From Mycobacterium sp. UM_CSW (GTDB lineage: Bacteria > Actinomycetota > Actinomycetes > Mycobacteriales > Mycobacteriaceae), in contig NZ_AUWQ01000023.1 in NCBI RefSeq assembly GCF_000455205.1, positions 45,257-109,256 of the forward strand: a DNA stretch of 64,000 nt, read 5' to 3'. The notes under the pieces are model-generated. The model was given only the letters and a program-made list of their open reading frames with translations. It searched no databases and was not told the DNA's origin. Made by a program: the position numbers and the translations under genes. This document shows, piece by piece, positions 52,887-63,422 of this stretch (positions are counted from its first letter, which is position 1; the number at the start of each line of letters is the position of its first letter).

Positions 52887-53674
52887 CTCATTCACGGACC
52901 CAGTCGAACACCTTCCCCGCGGGGACCTTCAAACCCGACCCGCGCCCCAGCCCCGTGCCGCGGATGCTCGCGGCGCAGTTCGGCCTGGAACTCAAGCTGC
53001 TGCTGCGCAACGGCGAGCAATTGCTGCTGACCATGTTCATCCCGATCACGCTGTTGGTGGGGCTGACCCTGCTGCCCTTCGGCGACTTCGGCCGCAACCG
53101 CGCGGCCACGTTCGTCCCGGTGATCATGGCCCTCGCGGTGATCTCGACCGCCTTCACCGGGCAGGCCATCGCCGTCGCGTTCGATCGCCGCTACGGCGCG
53201 CTGAAACGGCTCGGGGCCACCCCCCTGCCGGTCTGGGGCATCATCGCCGGAAAGTCGCTGGCGGTCGTCACGGTGGTGTTCCTGCAGGCAATCCTGTTGG
53301 GCGCCATCGGTTTTGCGCTCGGCTGGCGGCCCGCGCCCGCGGCGTTGCTGTTGGGCGCGGCCGTCATCGCGCTGGGCACCGCCGGCTTCGCGGCGCTTGG
53401 GCTGTTGCTCGGCGGGACGCTGCGCGCCGAGATCGTGCTCGCGGTGGCCAACCTGATGTGGTTCGTCTTCGCCGGCCTGGGCGCGCTCACTCTGGAAACC
53501 AGGATGATCCCGCCGGTGGTGAAATGGCTTTCCCGGCTCACCCCGTCGGGCGCGCTCACCGAGGCCCTCTCCCAGGCGATGACGCTGTCGGTGGACTGGT
53601 TCGGAGTCGTCGTGCTGGCGGTGTGGGGCGCGCTGGCCGCGCTGGCCGCCCGGCGCTGGTTCCGCTTTACCTAA
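52883..53674 (+). CDS. ABC-2-type exporter permease (Rv1457c-like)
   Basis: 263 residues with six helices in the ABC-2 arrangement: FGLELKLLLRNGEQLLLTMF with the following ITLLVGLTLLPFGDF, and the conserved AFDRRYGALKRLGATPLP coupling-loop segment that contacts the ATPase. The GTG start overlaps the ATPase stop by 4 bp. Likely works with Rv1458c-like ATPase as a two-gene exporter. An inverted repeat follows before ctaA. Confidence 0.88.
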   Translation: MTHSRTQSNTFPAGTFKPDPRPSPVPRMLAAQFGLELKLLLRNGEQLLLTMFIPITLLVGLTLLPFGDFGRNRAATFVPVIMALAVISTAFTGQAIAVAFDRRYGALKRLGATPLPVWGIIAGKSLAVVTVVFLQAILLGAIGFALGWRPAPAALLLGAAVIALGTAGFAALGLLLGGTLRAEIVLAVANLMWFVFAGLGALTLETRMIPPVVKWLSRLTPSGALTEALSQAMTLSVDWFGVVVLAVWGALAALAARRWFRFT

Positions 53675-53692
53675 CGGACCCGCGCTGAGGTC

Positions 53693-53753
53693 GCCGAGAT
53701 TGCCGCCATGGTCGCGGGTCGCGCCCATTCACAGCCATGGCGGCAATTTCGGC
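53693..53753. repeat. Imperfect 19-bp inverted repeat between permease and ctaA
   Basis: Left arm 53693-53711 (GCCGAGATTGCCGCCATGG), right arm 53735-53753 (its reverse complement with one mismatch), loop 23 bp. It could be a terminator for the exporter transcript or a dispersed mycobacterial repeat; both adjacent genes are read in the same direction. Confidence 0.7.
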
Positions 53754-53804
53754 GCAACGGGCCCGTACTACAGACCGTAGTTTTTGTTGGCTTACCATCG
53801 GGCG

Positions 53805-54758
53805 GTGCTACGACGAACGCTGCGGCGGTTGGTGGACCTGCTCCCCGACCCCAGCCTGCGCGCCCAGCGCGTCGTCGCCGCCCTCGTCATCCTCACGCAA
53901 GGCGGCATCGCGGTCACCGGCGCGATCGTGCGCGTCACCGCCTCGGGGCTGGGCTGCCCCACCTGGCCGCAGTGCTTTCCCGGCAGCTTCACCCCGGTCG
54001 CGGTGGCCGAGGTGCCACGGATCCACCAGGCCGTCGAGTTCGGCAACCGGATGATCACCTTCGCCGTGGTGATCACCGCGGCGTTGGCCGTGCTGGCCGT
54101 GACCCGCGCGCGCCGGCGCACCGAGGTCCTGGTCTACGCGTGGCTGATGCCGGTGTCGACGGTGGTGCAGGCGGTGATCGGCGGCATCACCGTGCGCACC
54201 GGGTTGCTGTGGTGGACCGTCGCCGTGCACCTGCTGACGTCGATGACGATGGTGTGGCTGTCGGTGCTGCTCTACGTCAAGGTGGGCGAGCCGGACGATG
54301 GCGTGATCCACTACGCGGTGGCGCGGCCGCTGCGCGGGCTGACCGCGCTGAGCGCGGTGAACCTGGCGGCGGTGCTGGTCACCGGCACGCTGGTGACCGC
54401 CGCCGGCCCGCACGCCGGCGACCGCAGCCCCAGCCGCACGGTGCCCCGGCTGAAGGTCGAGATCACCACGCTGGTGCACGCCCATTCGTCGCTGCTGGTC
54501 TCCTACCTGGCGCTGCTGGTCGGGCTCGGCTTCGGGCTGCTGGCGGTGGGCGCGACCCGGGCGATCCGGCTGCGGCTGGGCGTGCTGGTCGCGCTGGTGT
54601 GCGCGCAGGCCGCGGTCGGGACCACCCAGTACTACACCGGGGTGCCCGCCGCCCTGGTCGCGGTGCACGTGGCCGGCGCGGCCGCCTGCACGGCGGCGAC
54701 GGCGGCGCTATGGGCGTCGACGCGACAACGGACCGAGGCCCAGCCGCTCGCAGGCTGA
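53805..54758 (+). CDS. ctaA: Haem A synthase CtaA
   Basis: About 317 residues from the GTG of VLRRTLRRLVDL, the start that matches Rv1456c; the ORF extends 7 codons upstream. Eight predicted helices; haem-ligand histidines in IHQAVEFGNRM, AVHLLTSMTMV, VHAHSSLLVSY and VHVAGAA; the redox-active pair ASGLGCPTWPQCFPGSF after helix 1. It oxidises the C8 methyl of haem O for cytochrome aa3 biogenesis. It overlaps the convergent Rv1455-like gene by 51 bp. Confidence 0.9.
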   Translation: MLRRTLRRLVDLLPDPSLRAQRVVAALVILTQGGIAVTGAIVRVTASGLGCPTWPQCFPGSFTPVAVAEVPRIHQAVEFGNRMITFAVVITAALAVLAVTRARRRTEVLVYAWLMPVSTVVQAVIGGITVRTGLLWWTVAVHLLTSMTMVWLSVLLYVKVGEPDDGVIHYAVARPLRGLTALSAVNLAAVLVTGTLVTAAGPHAGDRSPSRTVPRLKVEITTLVHAHSSLLVSYLALLVGLGFGLLAVGATRAIRLRLGVLVALVCAQAAVGTTQYYTGVPAALVAVHVAGAAACTAATAALWASTRQRTEAQPLAG

Positions 54759-55349
54759 CTCCACGGCGAGGGCGAACTCGCGCTGGGCCCGCCCGCGGGT
54801 GTCGGCGTCAAGCTGCGACCAGCCCAGCGACGGCGCCACCAGGTCGAGCCCCACCAGCCGGTCCCCCGCCAGGTCGGCGCGCGCGTAAAGCAGCTCGCGC
54901 GAGCCGATTCCGGCGCGTTGCGCCGCCGACGCGATGGCGGCGTATCCGAGGTCCCACGACTCGAACTCCGGCTCGACCGGCCACGCGTGCGACCGCTGCC
55001 CGCCGATGAATACCAGCGCCGACCGAGCCGTCCCGCCCGTCAGCACCGGTACCCCGTCGTCCTCGAGGTCGCGCAGGTACCGCTCGCCGAGGTTCCACGC
55101 GACCGCGTCGGGCGGGTTGAGCAGGTGGCGCACCCGGCGGATCCAGGCCAGGAAGTCGTCGCGTGGTTCGGGGGCGCGGCGCAGGATCACCAGGTCGGCG
55201 CCGACGGTCCGCGGGTCGTCCCAGGGCAACCAGCGCGCGTGCAGCGCGCGGGTTCGCAGCGCGGGCACCAGCCCCGCATCGTCGGGGTGTCGGGGATCAC
55301 CCGCCAGCACGATGCGCGGATGGAAGACGTCCGGGCGGGCCAGCTTCAT
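54708..55349 (-). CDS. Conserved mycobacterial hypothetical protein (Rv1455-like)
   Basis: 213 residues from the ATG reading MKLARPDVFHPRIVLAGDPR. Alternating Arg-rich and hydrophobic stretches include LVILRRAPEPRDDFLAWIRRV and VGLDLVAPSLGWSQLDADTR; the latter resembles the metal-binding end of ATP-grasp enzymes. No complete ATP-grasp signature is visible by eye, so function stays unassigned. It diverges from the qor-like gene with a 19-bp gap, and its 3' end overlaps ctaA. Confidence 0.65.
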   Translation of the reverse strand: MKLARPDVFHPRIVLAGDPRHPDDAGLVPALRTRALHARWLPWDDPRTVGADLVILRRAPEPRDDFLAWIRRVRHLLNPPDAVAWNLGERYLRDLEDDGVPVLTGGTARSALVFIGGQRSHAWPVEPEFESWDLGYAAIASAAQRAGIGSRELLYARADLAGDRLVGLDLVAPSLGWSQLDADTRGRAQREFALAVESACERLGLGPLSRRRP

Positions 55350-55368
55350 GCCCGGGCATGATATCCAC

Positions 55369-56343
55369 ATGCACGCAATCGAAATCAGCGAAACCGGTGG
55401 TCCCGAAGTCCTGCGGTATGTCGACGTCCCCGAGCCCACGCCCGGCCCCGGCGAACTCTTGATCAAGGCCGAGGCGATTGGCGTCAACTACATCGACACC
55501 TATTTCCGCTCGGGGCAGTACCCGCGCGAGGTGCCGTTCATCCTCGGCCAGGAGACCGCCGGCACCGTCGTCGCCACGGGCGACGGGGTCGACGATTTCA
55601 GCGAGGGCGACCGGGTGGGCACCGCCGCGGCCTCGGGCGCCTACGCCGAATTCGCCACCGCCCCAGCGGCTTTGACCGCGAAGGTGCCGGATGGCGTGAC
55701 GTCCGAGGTGGCCGCCTCGGTGATGCTCAAGGGCCTGACCGCGCACTACCTGCTGAAGTCGGTGTATCCCGTCAAAAGCGGTGACACCGTGCTGGTGCAC
55801 GCGGGCGCCGGCGGGGTCGGGCTGATCCTGACCCAGTGGGCCACCTTGCTCGGGGCGCGGGTCATCACCACCGTCTCCACGCCGGAGAAGGAGCGGATGT
55901 CCAAGGAGGCCGGCGCCGCCGAGGTGCTCTCCTACCCCGACGACCCAGGCGAATTCGGCCAGAAGATCCGCGAATTGACGGGGGGCGAAGGGGTGGCCGC
56001 GGTATACGACGGCGTCGGCGCGACGACTTTCGACGCCAGCCTGGCCAGCCTGGCGGTCCGGGGCACCCTCGCGCTGTTCGGCGCCGCCAGCGGACCCGTC
56101 CCGCCGTTCGACCCGCAGCGCCTCAACGCCGCGGGGTCGGTGTTCTTGACCCGGCCGTCGCTGGCGCACTTCATCCGCACCGGCGACGAATTCCATTGGC
56201 GCGCAGGCGAACTGTTCGACGCGATCGCCAGCGGCGGCATCACCATCGAGGTGGGCGGCCGCTATCCGCTCGCCGAAGCGGCGCGCGCACACCAGGACCT
56301 GCAGGGCCGCAAGACGACGGGCTCGATCGTGCTGCTGCCATAA
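55369..56343 (+). CDS. qor: Quinone oxidoreductase (Qor, MDR superfamily, Rv1454c-like)
   Basis: 324 residues. GHAGAGGVGL-type Rossmann motif is HAGAGGVGLILTQWA; N-terminal GroES-like domain has GVNYIDTYFRSGQYP and FILGQETAGTVVATGDGV. It lacks zinc-ligand cysteines, as expected of NADPH-quinone oxidoreductases. The ATG at 55369 is separated by only 19 bp from the divergent Rv1455-like start. A long hairpin follows the stop. Confidence 0.92.
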   Translation: MHAIEISETGGPEVLRYVDVPEPTPGPGELLIKAEAIGVNYIDTYFRSGQYPREVPFILGQETAGTVVATGDGVDDFSEGDRVGTAAASGAYAEFATAPAALTAKVPDGVTSEVAASVMLKGLTAHYLLKSVYPVKSGDTVLVHAGAGGVGLILTQWATLLGARVITTVSTPEKERMSKEAGAAEVLSYPDDPGEFGQKIRELTGGEGVAAVYDGVGATTFDASLASLAVRGTLALFGAASGPVPPFDPQRLNAAGSVFLTRPSLAHFIRTGDEFHWRAGELFDAIASGGITIEVGGRYPLAEAARAHQDLQGRKTTGSIVLLP

Positions 56344-56395
56344 CGGTTCGGCGCACCTATCACAGCAGCCCCAAAAGGGAAGGGGTCGACGTTTT

Positions 56396-56450
56396 GCCCG
56401 CCTCGCAGCGACACCTCTTCCACCACAAAGGTTGTCGCTGTGAGGCGGGC
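56396..56450. terminator. Bidirectional terminator-like hairpin between qor and ctaB
   Basis: Inverted repeat with 18-nt arms (56396-56413 starting GCCCGCCTCGCAGCG, 56433-56450), one mismatch, loop 19 nt. Flanking bases are TTTTG before and CACAAAG after, so both strands end in a short T run. It lies between two convergent genes. Confidence 0.7.
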
Positions 56451-56491
56451 ACAAAGGGTGCCGCCTCGCGGAGAGACGGGTGTGACCGGTG

Positions 56492-57421
56492 CTACAGCAG
56501 CGTCGGCAGCGCGATCACCGAGTCGACCGCCAGCGCGCAGAACACCACCGCGAGGTAGTTGTTCGACTGCAGGAACAGCCGCAGCGGCTTGACCGGCTCG
56601 CCGGCGCGCACACCGGCGTACAGCTGATGCGCCATCGCCAGGAACCACACCCCGGCCAGCAGGGCGACCGTAGCGTAGAGCCAGCCGGTGGCCAGCGCCA
56701 GCGCCAGCGTCGCGAGCACGGTCAGCCAGGTGTAGATCAGGATCTGCTTGGTGACCTGACGTTCGGTCGCCACCGCGGGCAGCATCGGGACGCCGGCCGC
56801 CTTGTAGTCGTCCTTGTACCGCATCGCCAAGGCCCAGGTGTGCGGCGGCGTCCAGAAGAAGATGATCGCGAACATCACCAGCGCCGGCCAGGAGATGGTG
56901 CCGGTGACCGCGGACCAGCCGATCATCACCGGCATGCAGCCCGCCGCCCCGCCCCATACGACGTTTTGCGACGTGCGGCGCTTGAGCAACAGCGTGTAGA
57001 CGAACACGTAGAACGCGATGGTGGCCACGGCCAGTAGCCCGGACAGCAGGTTGGTCGTCCACCAGAGCCAGAAGAACGAGCCCACGCTGAGCACCAGCCC
57101 CAGGACCAGGGCGTTTCGCGTCGGCACCGCGGCGCGCGCCAACGGCCTGCGCGCAGTGCGCTTCATCACCTTGTCGATGTCGGCGTCGGCCACGCAGTTG
57201 AGCGTGTTGGCGCCGCCGGCGGCCAGCATCCCGCCGATCAGCGTGTTGAGGATCAGCAGCGGGTTCACGGTGCCGCGGTGGGCGAGCAGCATCGCCGGGA
57301 TCGCGGTGACGAGCAGCAACTCGATGACCCGCGGCTTGGTGAGCGCCAGGTACGCCAGGACCGTGCCTTGCACCCGGCCCGGTGCCTCTCGACTCGGCGC
57401 GACGCGCCCGCGAACGCTCAC
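56492..57421 (-). CDS. ctaB: Haem O synthase (protohaem IX farnesyltransferase)
   Basis: 309 residues from the GTG reading [12 protein letters not shown], matching CtaB of M. tuberculosis; 12 extra codons upstream are unlikely. UbiA-type prenyltransferase: [20 protein letters not shown] holds the first aspartate motif and [19 protein letters not shown] the second. Nine helices expected. It makes haem O from protohaem and farnesyl diphosphate, the substrate of CtaA. Converges with qor; the 217 bp upstream separate it from tkt. Confidence 0.95.
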   Translation of the reverse strand: MSVRGRVAPSREAPGRVQGTVLAYLALTKPRVIELLLVTAIPAMLLAHRGTVNPLLILNTLIGGMLAAGGANTLNCVADADIDKVMKRTARRPLARAAVPTRNALVLGLVLSVGSFFWLWWTTNLLSGLLAVATIAFYVFVYTLLLKRRTSQNVVWGGAAGCMPVMIGWSAVTGTISWPALVMFAIIFFWTPPHTWALAMRYKDDYKAAGVPMLPAVATERQVTKQILIYTWLTVLATLALALATGWLYATVALLAGVWFLAMAHQLYAGVRAGEPVKPLRLFLQSNNYLAVVFCALAVDSVIALPTLL

Positions 57422-57674
57422 GCAATAACTCCTCGGGGTCGCAGCAGCGCGCAGCATCTACTACGCACGATGGTAGACCGCGTGCCGGCGGCCGCCTGCC
57501 CGGAGGGTCCGAAAGGGATTCTTCCGAGAATTCCGAACAGATTGCAAAGCCCAGGCGACCGGGGCGTATTTTCACAGCGGCCGGCGTTGGGTACTACAGA
57601 ACTCTGCACTGCAGGAGCCGGCACTCCCGCATTAGGGTAGGCAATATCAGCTTGATGACCCAAGGACTGAGGCT

Positions 57675-59765
57675 GTGACGACACTCGAAGAGATCTCCAC
57701 GCTGACCCAACCGCACCTCCCCGACGACTGGACCGAGATCGATTCGGCCGCGGTCGACACGATCCGGGTGCTGGCCGCGGACGCGGTCCAAAAAGTCGGC
57801 AACGGCCACCCCGGAACGGCGATGAGCCTGGCCCCGCTGGCCTACACCCTGTTTCAGCGCACGATGCGCCACGACCCCAGCGACACCTACTGGCTGGGTC
57901 GTGACCGGTTCGTGCTGTCGGCCGGGCACAGCAGCCTCACGCTGTACCTGCAGCTGTACCTGGGCGGGTTCGGCCTGGAGCTGTCGGACATCGAGTCGTT
58001 GCGCACGTGGGGATCCAAGACGCCCGGGCACCCGGAGTTCCGGCACACCAAGGGCGTTGAGATCACCACCGGCCCGCTCGGTCAGGGCCTGGCGTCGTCG
58101 GTCGGGATGGCGATGGCGTCGCGCTACGAGCGCGGCCTGTTCGACCCGGACGCCGAGCCGGGCACCAGCCCGTTCGATCACTTCATCTTCGTGATCGCCT
58201 CCGATGGGGACATCGAGGAGGGCGTGACGTCCGAGGCGTCGTCGCTGGCGGCCGTGCAGCAGCTGGGCAACCTGATCGTGTTCTACGACCACAACCAGAT
58301 CTCCATCGAGGACGACACCAACATCGCGCTGTGCGAGGACACCGCCGCGCGTTACGAGGCCTACGGCTGGCACGTGCAGCGGGTGGAGGGCGGCGAGAAC
58401 GTCGTCGGCATCGAGGAGGCCATCGCCAACGCCAAGGCCGTCACCGACCGGCCGTCGTTCATCGAGCTGCGCACCATCATCGGCTACCCGGCGCCCAAGC
58501 TGATGAACACCGGCAAGGCGCACGGCGCCGCCCTCGGCGACGAAGAGGTCGCGGCCGTCAAGAAGATCCTGGGCTTCGACCCGGATAAGAACTTCGAGGT
58601 GCGCGACGAGGTGCTCGCCCACACCCGCAAGTTGGTGGACCGGGGCAAGGAAGCACACGAAAAGTGGCAACCCGAATTCGACGCCTGGGCGCAGCGCGAA
58701 CCCGAACGCAAAGCGCTGCTTGACCGGCTGACCGCCGAGAAGCTGCCCGACGGCTGGGACGCCGACGTCCCGACCTGGACCCCGGAGGACAAGCCGCTGG
58801 CCACCCGCGCGGCGTCCGGCAAGGTGCTCAACGCGGTGGGGCCGAAACTGCCCGAGCTGTGGGGCGGTTCGGCCGACCTGGCGGGCAGCAACAACACCAC
58901 CATGGACAACGTCAAATCGTTTGGGCCCCCGTCGATTTCGACGAAGGACTACACCGCCGACTGGTACGGTCGCACACTGCACTTCGGCGTTCGCGAACAC
59001 GCGATGGGCGCCATCCTGTCCGGCATCGTGCTGCACGGCCCGACCCGCGCCTACGGCGGCACGTTCCTGCAGTTCTCCGACTACATGCGCCCGGCCGTGC
59101 GCCTGGCGTCGCTGATGAACATCGACACCATCTACGTGTGGACGCACGATTCGATCGGGCTGGGCGAGGACGGCCCGACGCACCAGCCGATCGAGCACCT
59201 GGCCGCGCTGCGCGCCATCCCCCACCTGTCGGTGGTGCGCCCGGCCGACGCCAACGAGACTGCGTACGCGTGGCGCACCATTCTGGCCCGCGGCAACGGC
59301 AGCGGTCCGGTCGGGCTGATCCTGACCCGCCAGGGCGTGCCGGTCCTGGAGGGCACCAACTTCGAGGGTGTCGGCCGCGGCGGCTACATCCTCGGTGATG
59401 ACGGCGGCGACGAGCCGGACGTCGTGCTGATCGCCACGGGCTCCGAGGTTCAGCTCGCGGTCGAGGCGCGAAACCTGCTGGCGGACAGGGACATCGTGGC
59501 ACGCGTGGTGTCCATGCCGTGCGTCGAGTGGTTCGAGTCGCAGCCCGAGGAGTACCGCGACAGCGTGCTGCCCCCGTCGGTGTCGGCGCGGGTGGCGGTC
59601 GAGGCGGGGATCGCGCAGTCCTGGCACAAGCTCGTCGGCGACACCGGTCGCATCGTGTCGATCGAGCACTACGGCGAATCCGCCGATTACAAGACTTTGT
59701 TCCGTGAGTTCGGCTTTACCGCCGAAGCCGTCGCGGCGGCCGCGGAGCAGGTAGTCGATAACTGA
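57675..59765 (+). CDS. tkt: Transketolase
   Basis: 696 residues. TPP motif region: [15 protein letters not shown] is GDGxxxEG, followed by [18 protein letters not shown]; the pyrimidine-binding domain has [10 protein letters not shown], and [17 protein letters not shown] is the substrate-contact region (with IYVWTHDSI). It interconverts C2 units in the non-oxidative pentose phosphate pathway. GTG start reading [10 protein letters not shown]. First gene of the tkt-tal-zwf2-opcA-pgl operon; the M. tuberculosis PE_PGRS between ctaB and tkt is absent. Confidence 0.96.
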   Translation: MTTLEEISTLTQPHLPDDWTEIDSAAVDTIRVLAADAVQKVGNGHPGTAMSLAPLAYTLFQRTMRHDPSDTYWLGRDRFVLSAGHSSLTLYLQLYLGGFGLELSDIESLRTWGSKTPGHPEFRHTKGVEITTGPLGQGLASSVGMAMASRYERGLFDPDAEPGTSPFDHFIFVIASDGDIEEGVTSEASSLAAVQQLGNLIVFYDHNQISIEDDTNIALCEDTAARYEAYGWHVQRVEGGENVVGIEEAIANAKAVTDRPSFIELRTIIGYPAPKLMNTGKAHGAALGDEEVAAVKKILGFDPDKNFEVRDEVLAHTRKLVDRGKEAHEKWQPEFDAWAQREPERKALLDRLTAEKLPDGWDADVPTWTPEDKPLATRAASGKVLNAVGPKLPELWGGSADLAGSNNTTMDNVKSFGPPSISTKDYTADWYGRTLHFGVREHAMGAILSGIVLHGPTRAYGGTFLQFSDYMRPAVRLASLMNIDTIYVWTHDSIGLGEDGPTHQPIEHLAALRAIPHLSVVRPADANETAYAWRTILARGNGSGPVGLILTRQGVPVLEGTNFEGVGRGGYILGDDGGDEPDVVLIATGSEVQLAVEARNLLADRDIVARVVSMPCVEWFESQPEEYRDSVLPPSVSARVAVEAGIAQSWHKLVGDTGRIVSIEHYGESADYKTLFREFGFTAEAVAAAAEQVVDN

Positions 59766-59780
59766 GAAAGGGTGATTCAC

Positions 59781-60902
59781 ATGGCCAGTCAGAACCCCAA
59801 CCTCGCGGCGTTGAGCGCAGCAGGGGTGTCCGTTTGGCTGGATGACTTGTCGCGCGAGCGGCTACAGTCGGGCAACCTGCAGGAGCTGATCGACACCAAA
59901 AGCGTTGTCGGCGTGACCACCAACCCCTCGATCTTCCAGAAGGCGCTCGCCGACAGCGACACCTACGACGAGCAGATCTCCGAGTTGGCCGAACGCGGTG
60001 CCGACGTGGACGCCACTATTCGCACGGTCACCACCGACGACGTCCGCAACGCGTGCGACGTGCTGCGGCCGCAGTGGGAGGCCTCCGACGGTGTCGACGG
60101 CCGGGTGTCCATCGAGGTCGACCCGCGACTCGCCGCCGAGACCGACAAGACCACCGCGCAGGCCGTCGAGCTGTGGAAGATCGTCGATCGACCCAACTTG
60201 TTCATCAAGATCCCGGCGACCAAGGCCGGCATTCCGGCCATCACTTCCGTTCTGGCGGAGGGGATTTCGGTCAACGTCACGCTGATCTTCTCCGTCGAGC
60301 GGCACCGCCAGGTGATGGACGCCTACCTGGCCGGGCTGGAGAAGGCCCGCGAGGCCGGGCACGACCTGTCCAAGATCCATTCGGTGGCATCGTTCTTCGT
60401 CTCCCGGGTGGACACCGAGGTCGACAAGCGGCTGGAAAAGATCGGCTCCGAAGACGCGCTCGCGCTGCGGGGCAAGGCCGGCGTCGCCAACGCCCGCTTG
60501 GCGTACGCCGCCTACGAAGAGGTCTTCAAGGGCGGCGATCGCTACGAGTCGCTCAAGTCCGATGGGGCGCGCGTGCAGCGGCCGCTGTGGGCGTCGACGG
60601 GGGTCAAGAACCCCGACTACTCCGACACCCTCTACGTCACCGAGCTGGTCGCCCCGAACACGGTTAACACCATGCCGGAGAAGACGATCGACGCCGTCGC
60701 CGATCACGGTGAAATCAAGGGCGACACCGTCAGCGGCACCGCATCGGCCGCTCAGGAGGTGTTCGACAAGCTGGCCGCGGTCGGCGTCGACCTGACCGAC
60801 GTCTTCGTGGTGCTGGAAAAAGAGGGCGTGGAAAAGTTCGTGGAGTCCTGGACCGAGCTGTTGGAAGAGACGCAGAAGCAACTCGATTCCCTCGGCAAAT
60901 GA
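59781..60902 (+). CDS. tal: Transaldolase
   Basis: 373 residues, matching Tal of M. tuberculosis; the ATG at 59781 is preferred over an ORF start 3 codons upstream. The Schiff-base lysine is expected at Lys143 in [12 protein letters not shown]. Also visible are [12 protein letters not shown] and [12 protein letters not shown] 15-bp gap follows tkt. Its stop overlaps zwf2 by 4 bp (ATGA). Confidence 0.95.
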   Translation: MASQNPNLAALSAAGVSVWLDDLSRERLQSGNLQELIDTKSVVGVTTNPSIFQKALADSDTYDEQISELAERGADVDATIRTVTTDDVRNACDVLRPQWEASDGVDGRVSIEVDPRLAAETDKTTAQAVELWKIVDRPNLFIKIPATKAGIPAITSVLAEGISVNVTLIFSVERHRQVMDAYLAGLEKAREAGHDLSKIHSVASFFVSRVDTEVDKRLEKIGSEDALALRGKAGVANARLAYAAYEEVFKGGDRYESLKSDGARVQRPLWASTGVKNPDYSDTLYVTELVAPNTVNTMPEKTIDAVADHGEIKGDTVSGTASAAQEVFDKLAAVGVDLTDVFVVLEKEGVEKFVESWTELLEETQKQLDSLGK

Positions 60903-62461
60903 GCCCGGCGGGCTCGAAGGCGGGCTCCCGCGACGCCGCGCAGTGGCGAAACCCGTTGCGGGACAAGCAGGACAAGCGGCTGCCCCGGATCGCCGGCCCG
61001 TGCGGCATGGTGATCTTCGGGGTCACCGGCGACCTGGCCCGCAAGAAGGTGATGCCGGCCATCTACGACCTGGCCAACCGGGGGTTGCTGCCGCCCACCT
61101 TTTCGCTGGTGGGTTTTGCCCGCCGGGACTGGCAGACGCAGGATTTCCGCAAGGTGGTCTACCAGGCCGTCAAGGAGCACTGCCGCACGCCGTTCCGGGA
61201 GGAGAACTGGGAGCGGCTGGCCGAGGGATTCCGTTTCGTGCCAGGCGCTTTCGATGACGACGAGGCGTTCGCCCGGCTCGCCGAGACGCTGGAGAAGCTC
61301 GACGCCGAGCGCGGCACCGGCGGCAACCACGCCTTCTACCTGGCGATCCCTCCGAACGCCTTCCCGGTGGTGTGCGAGCAGCTGCACAAGTCCGGGTTGG
61401 CCCGCCCGCAGGGCGACCGGTGGAGCCGGGTCGTCATCGAAAAGCCGTTCGGTCACGACCTGGAAAGCGCCCGCGAGCTGAACAAAACCGTCAACGCTGT
61501 CTTCCCGGAGGAGGCGGTGTTCCGCATCGACCACTATCTGGGCAAGGAGACGGTCCGCAACATCCTGGCGCTGCGGTTCGCCAACCAGTTGTTCGACCCG
61601 ATCTGGAACGCCCACTACGTCGACCACGTGCAGATCACCATGGCCGAGGACATCGGGCTGGGTGGCCGGGCCGGCTACTACGACGGCATCGGCGCGGCCC
61701 GCGACGTCATCCAGAACCACCTCATGCAGCTGCTGGCGCTGACCGCGATGGAGGAGCCGGTGAGCTTCAATCCGGCTGCGCTGCAAACGGAGAAGATCAA
61801 GGTGCTCTCGGCGACGCAGCTCGCCGAACCGCTCGACGAGACCACCAGCCGCGGCCAATACACCGCTGGCTGGCAGGGCGGCGAGAAGGTCGTCGGGCTG
61901 CTCGACGAGGAGGGGTTCTCGAAGGACTCCACCACGGAGACGTTCGCCGCGATCACGCTCGAGGTCGACACCCGCCGCTGGGCCGGCGTGCCGTTCTACC
62001 TGCGAACCGGTAAACGCCTGGGCCGCAGGGTGACCGAGATCGCCCTGATCTTCAAGCGCGCACCGCATCTGCCGTTCGACGCGACCATGACCGACGAGCT
62101 GGGCGCCAACGCGATGGTCATCCGGGTGCAGCCCGACGAGGGCACCACCCTGCGGTTCGGCTCCAAGGTGCCGGGCACCGCCATGGAGGTCCGCGACGTC
62201 AACATGGACTTCTCCTACGGATCGGCGTTCGCCGAGGAATCACCGGAGGCCTACGAGCAGCTCATCCTCGACGTGCTGCTCGGTGAGCCATCCCTGTTCC
62301 CGGTCAACGAGGAAGTCGAATTGGCCTGGGAGATCCTCGATCCCGTCCTCGAGAACTGGGCTTCGCATGGCAAGCCCGACCCCTACGAGGCCGGCACCTG
62401 GGGCCCGGAATCGGCGTTCGAGATGCTGCGCCGCACGGGCAGGGAATGGCGGCGGCCGTGA
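60899..62461 (+). CDS. zwf2: Glucose-6-phosphate dehydrogenase (Zwf2)
   Basis: 520 residues. The NADP-binding motif [10 protein letters not shown] at the N-terminus and the active-site segment RIDHYLGKE are clear; IEKPFGHD holds the catalytic-lysine region. Oxidises glucose-6-phosphate to the lactone and produces NADPH. It overlaps tal and precedes opcA, as Rv1447c does in M. tuberculosis. Confidence 0.96.
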   Translation: MSPAGSKAGSRDAAQWRNPLRDKQDKRLPRIAGPCGMVIFGVTGDLARKKVMPAIYDLANRGLLPPTFSLVGFARRDWQTQDFRKVVYQAVKEHCRTPFREENWERLAEGFRFVPGAFDDDEAFARLAETLEKLDAERGTGGNHAFYLAIPPNAFPVVCEQLHKSGLARPQGDRWSRVVIEKPFGHDLESARELNKTVNAVFPEEAVFRIDHYLGKETVRNILALRFANQLFDPIWNAHYVDHVQITMAEDIGLGGRAGYYDGIGAARDVIQNHLMQLLALTAMEEPVSFNPAALQTEKIKVLSATQLAEPLDETTSRGQYTAGWQGGEKVVGLLDEEGFSKDSTTETFAAITLEVDTRRWAGVPFYLRTGKRLGRRVTEIALIFKRAPHLPFDATMTDELGANAMVIRVQPDEGTTLRFGSKVPGTAMEVRDVNMDFSYGSAFAEESPEAYEQLILDVLLGEPSLFPVNEEVELAWEILDPVLENWASHGKPDPYEAGTWGPESAFEMLRRTGREWRRP

Positions 62462-62510
62462 TCCGCGCCGGCGACGATGCAGAACGCAGTGATGCTGAGG
62501 AGCGGCGCCA

Positions 62511-63422
62511 ATGATCGTCGATTTGCCCGACACGACCACCACCGCGGTCAACAAGAAACTGAGCGAGCTGCGCGAGAAGGCCGGCGCCGTCACGATGGGG
62601 CGGGTGCTGACGCTGCTCGTCGCGCCCGACAGCGAGGACGTGCTCGAGGAATCGCTCAAGGCGGCCAACGACGCGAGCCACGAGCACCCGAGCCGCATCA
62701 TCGTCACGATGCGGGGCGACCCGTACGCCGACCAACCGCGCCTGGACGCCCAGCTGCGCTCCGGCGGCGACACCGGCGCCAGCGAAGTGGTGATCCTCAA
62801 CCTGTCCGGGCCGCTGTCGGGCCACGCCGCCAGCGTGGTCATCCCGTTCCTGCTGCCCGACATCCCCGTCGTGGCGTGGTGGCCCGACATCGCCCCGGAG
62901 AAGCCAGCGCAGGACCCGTTGGGCAAGTTGGCAATCCGGCGCATCACCGACGCCACCAACGGCATCGACCCGTTGTCGGCGATCAAGAGCCGCCTGCCCG
63001 GGTACAGCGCCGGCGATACCGACCTGTGCTGGGCGCGCATCACCTACTGGCGGGCGCTGCTGACCTCCGCCGTGGACCAGCCGCCGCACGAACCGATCGA
63101 GTCGGCGGTGGTTTCCGGCCTCAAGACCGAGCCCGCGCTCGACATCCTGGCGGGCTGGCTGGCCAGCCGCATCGACGGTCCGGTGCGCCGGGCGGTCGGT
63201 GAGCTCAAGGTCGAGCTGACCCGCCAGAGCGAGACCATCACACTCAGCCGGCCCCAGGAGGGCAGGACCGCCACCCTGAGCCGCACGGCGCGCCCGGACG
63301 CCCTGGTTCCGTTGGCGCGCAGGGAAACCGGTGAATGCCTGGCCGAGGACCTGCGGCGGCTGGACGCCGACGAGGTCTACCGAACAGCGCTGGAGGGGAT
63401 CAAGAAGGTGCAGTACGTATGA
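62511..63422 (+). CDS. opcA: OpcA, glucose-6-phosphate dehydrogenase assembly protein
   Basis: 303 residues. OpcA family signatures include [20 protein letters not shown], then [20 protein letters not shown] and [20 protein letters not shown]. It promotes assembly or redox activation of G6PDH. The ATG at 62511 follows an AGGAGCGG ribosome site. Next gene overlaps by 4 bp. Confidence 0.94.
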   Translation: MIVDLPDTTTTAVNKKLSELREKAGAVTMGRVLTLLVAPDSEDVLEESLKAANDASHEHPSRIIVTMRGDPYADQPRLDAQLRSGGDTGASEVVILNLSGPLSGHAASVVIPFLLPDIPVVAWWPDIAPEKPAQDPLGKLAIRRITDATNGIDPLSAIKSRLPGYSAGDTDLCWARITYWRALLTSAVDQPPHEPIESAVVSGLKTEPALDILAGWLASRIDGPVRRAVGELKVELTRQSETITLSRPQEGRTATLSRTARPDALVPLARRETGECLAEDLRRLDADEVYRTALEGIKKVQYV

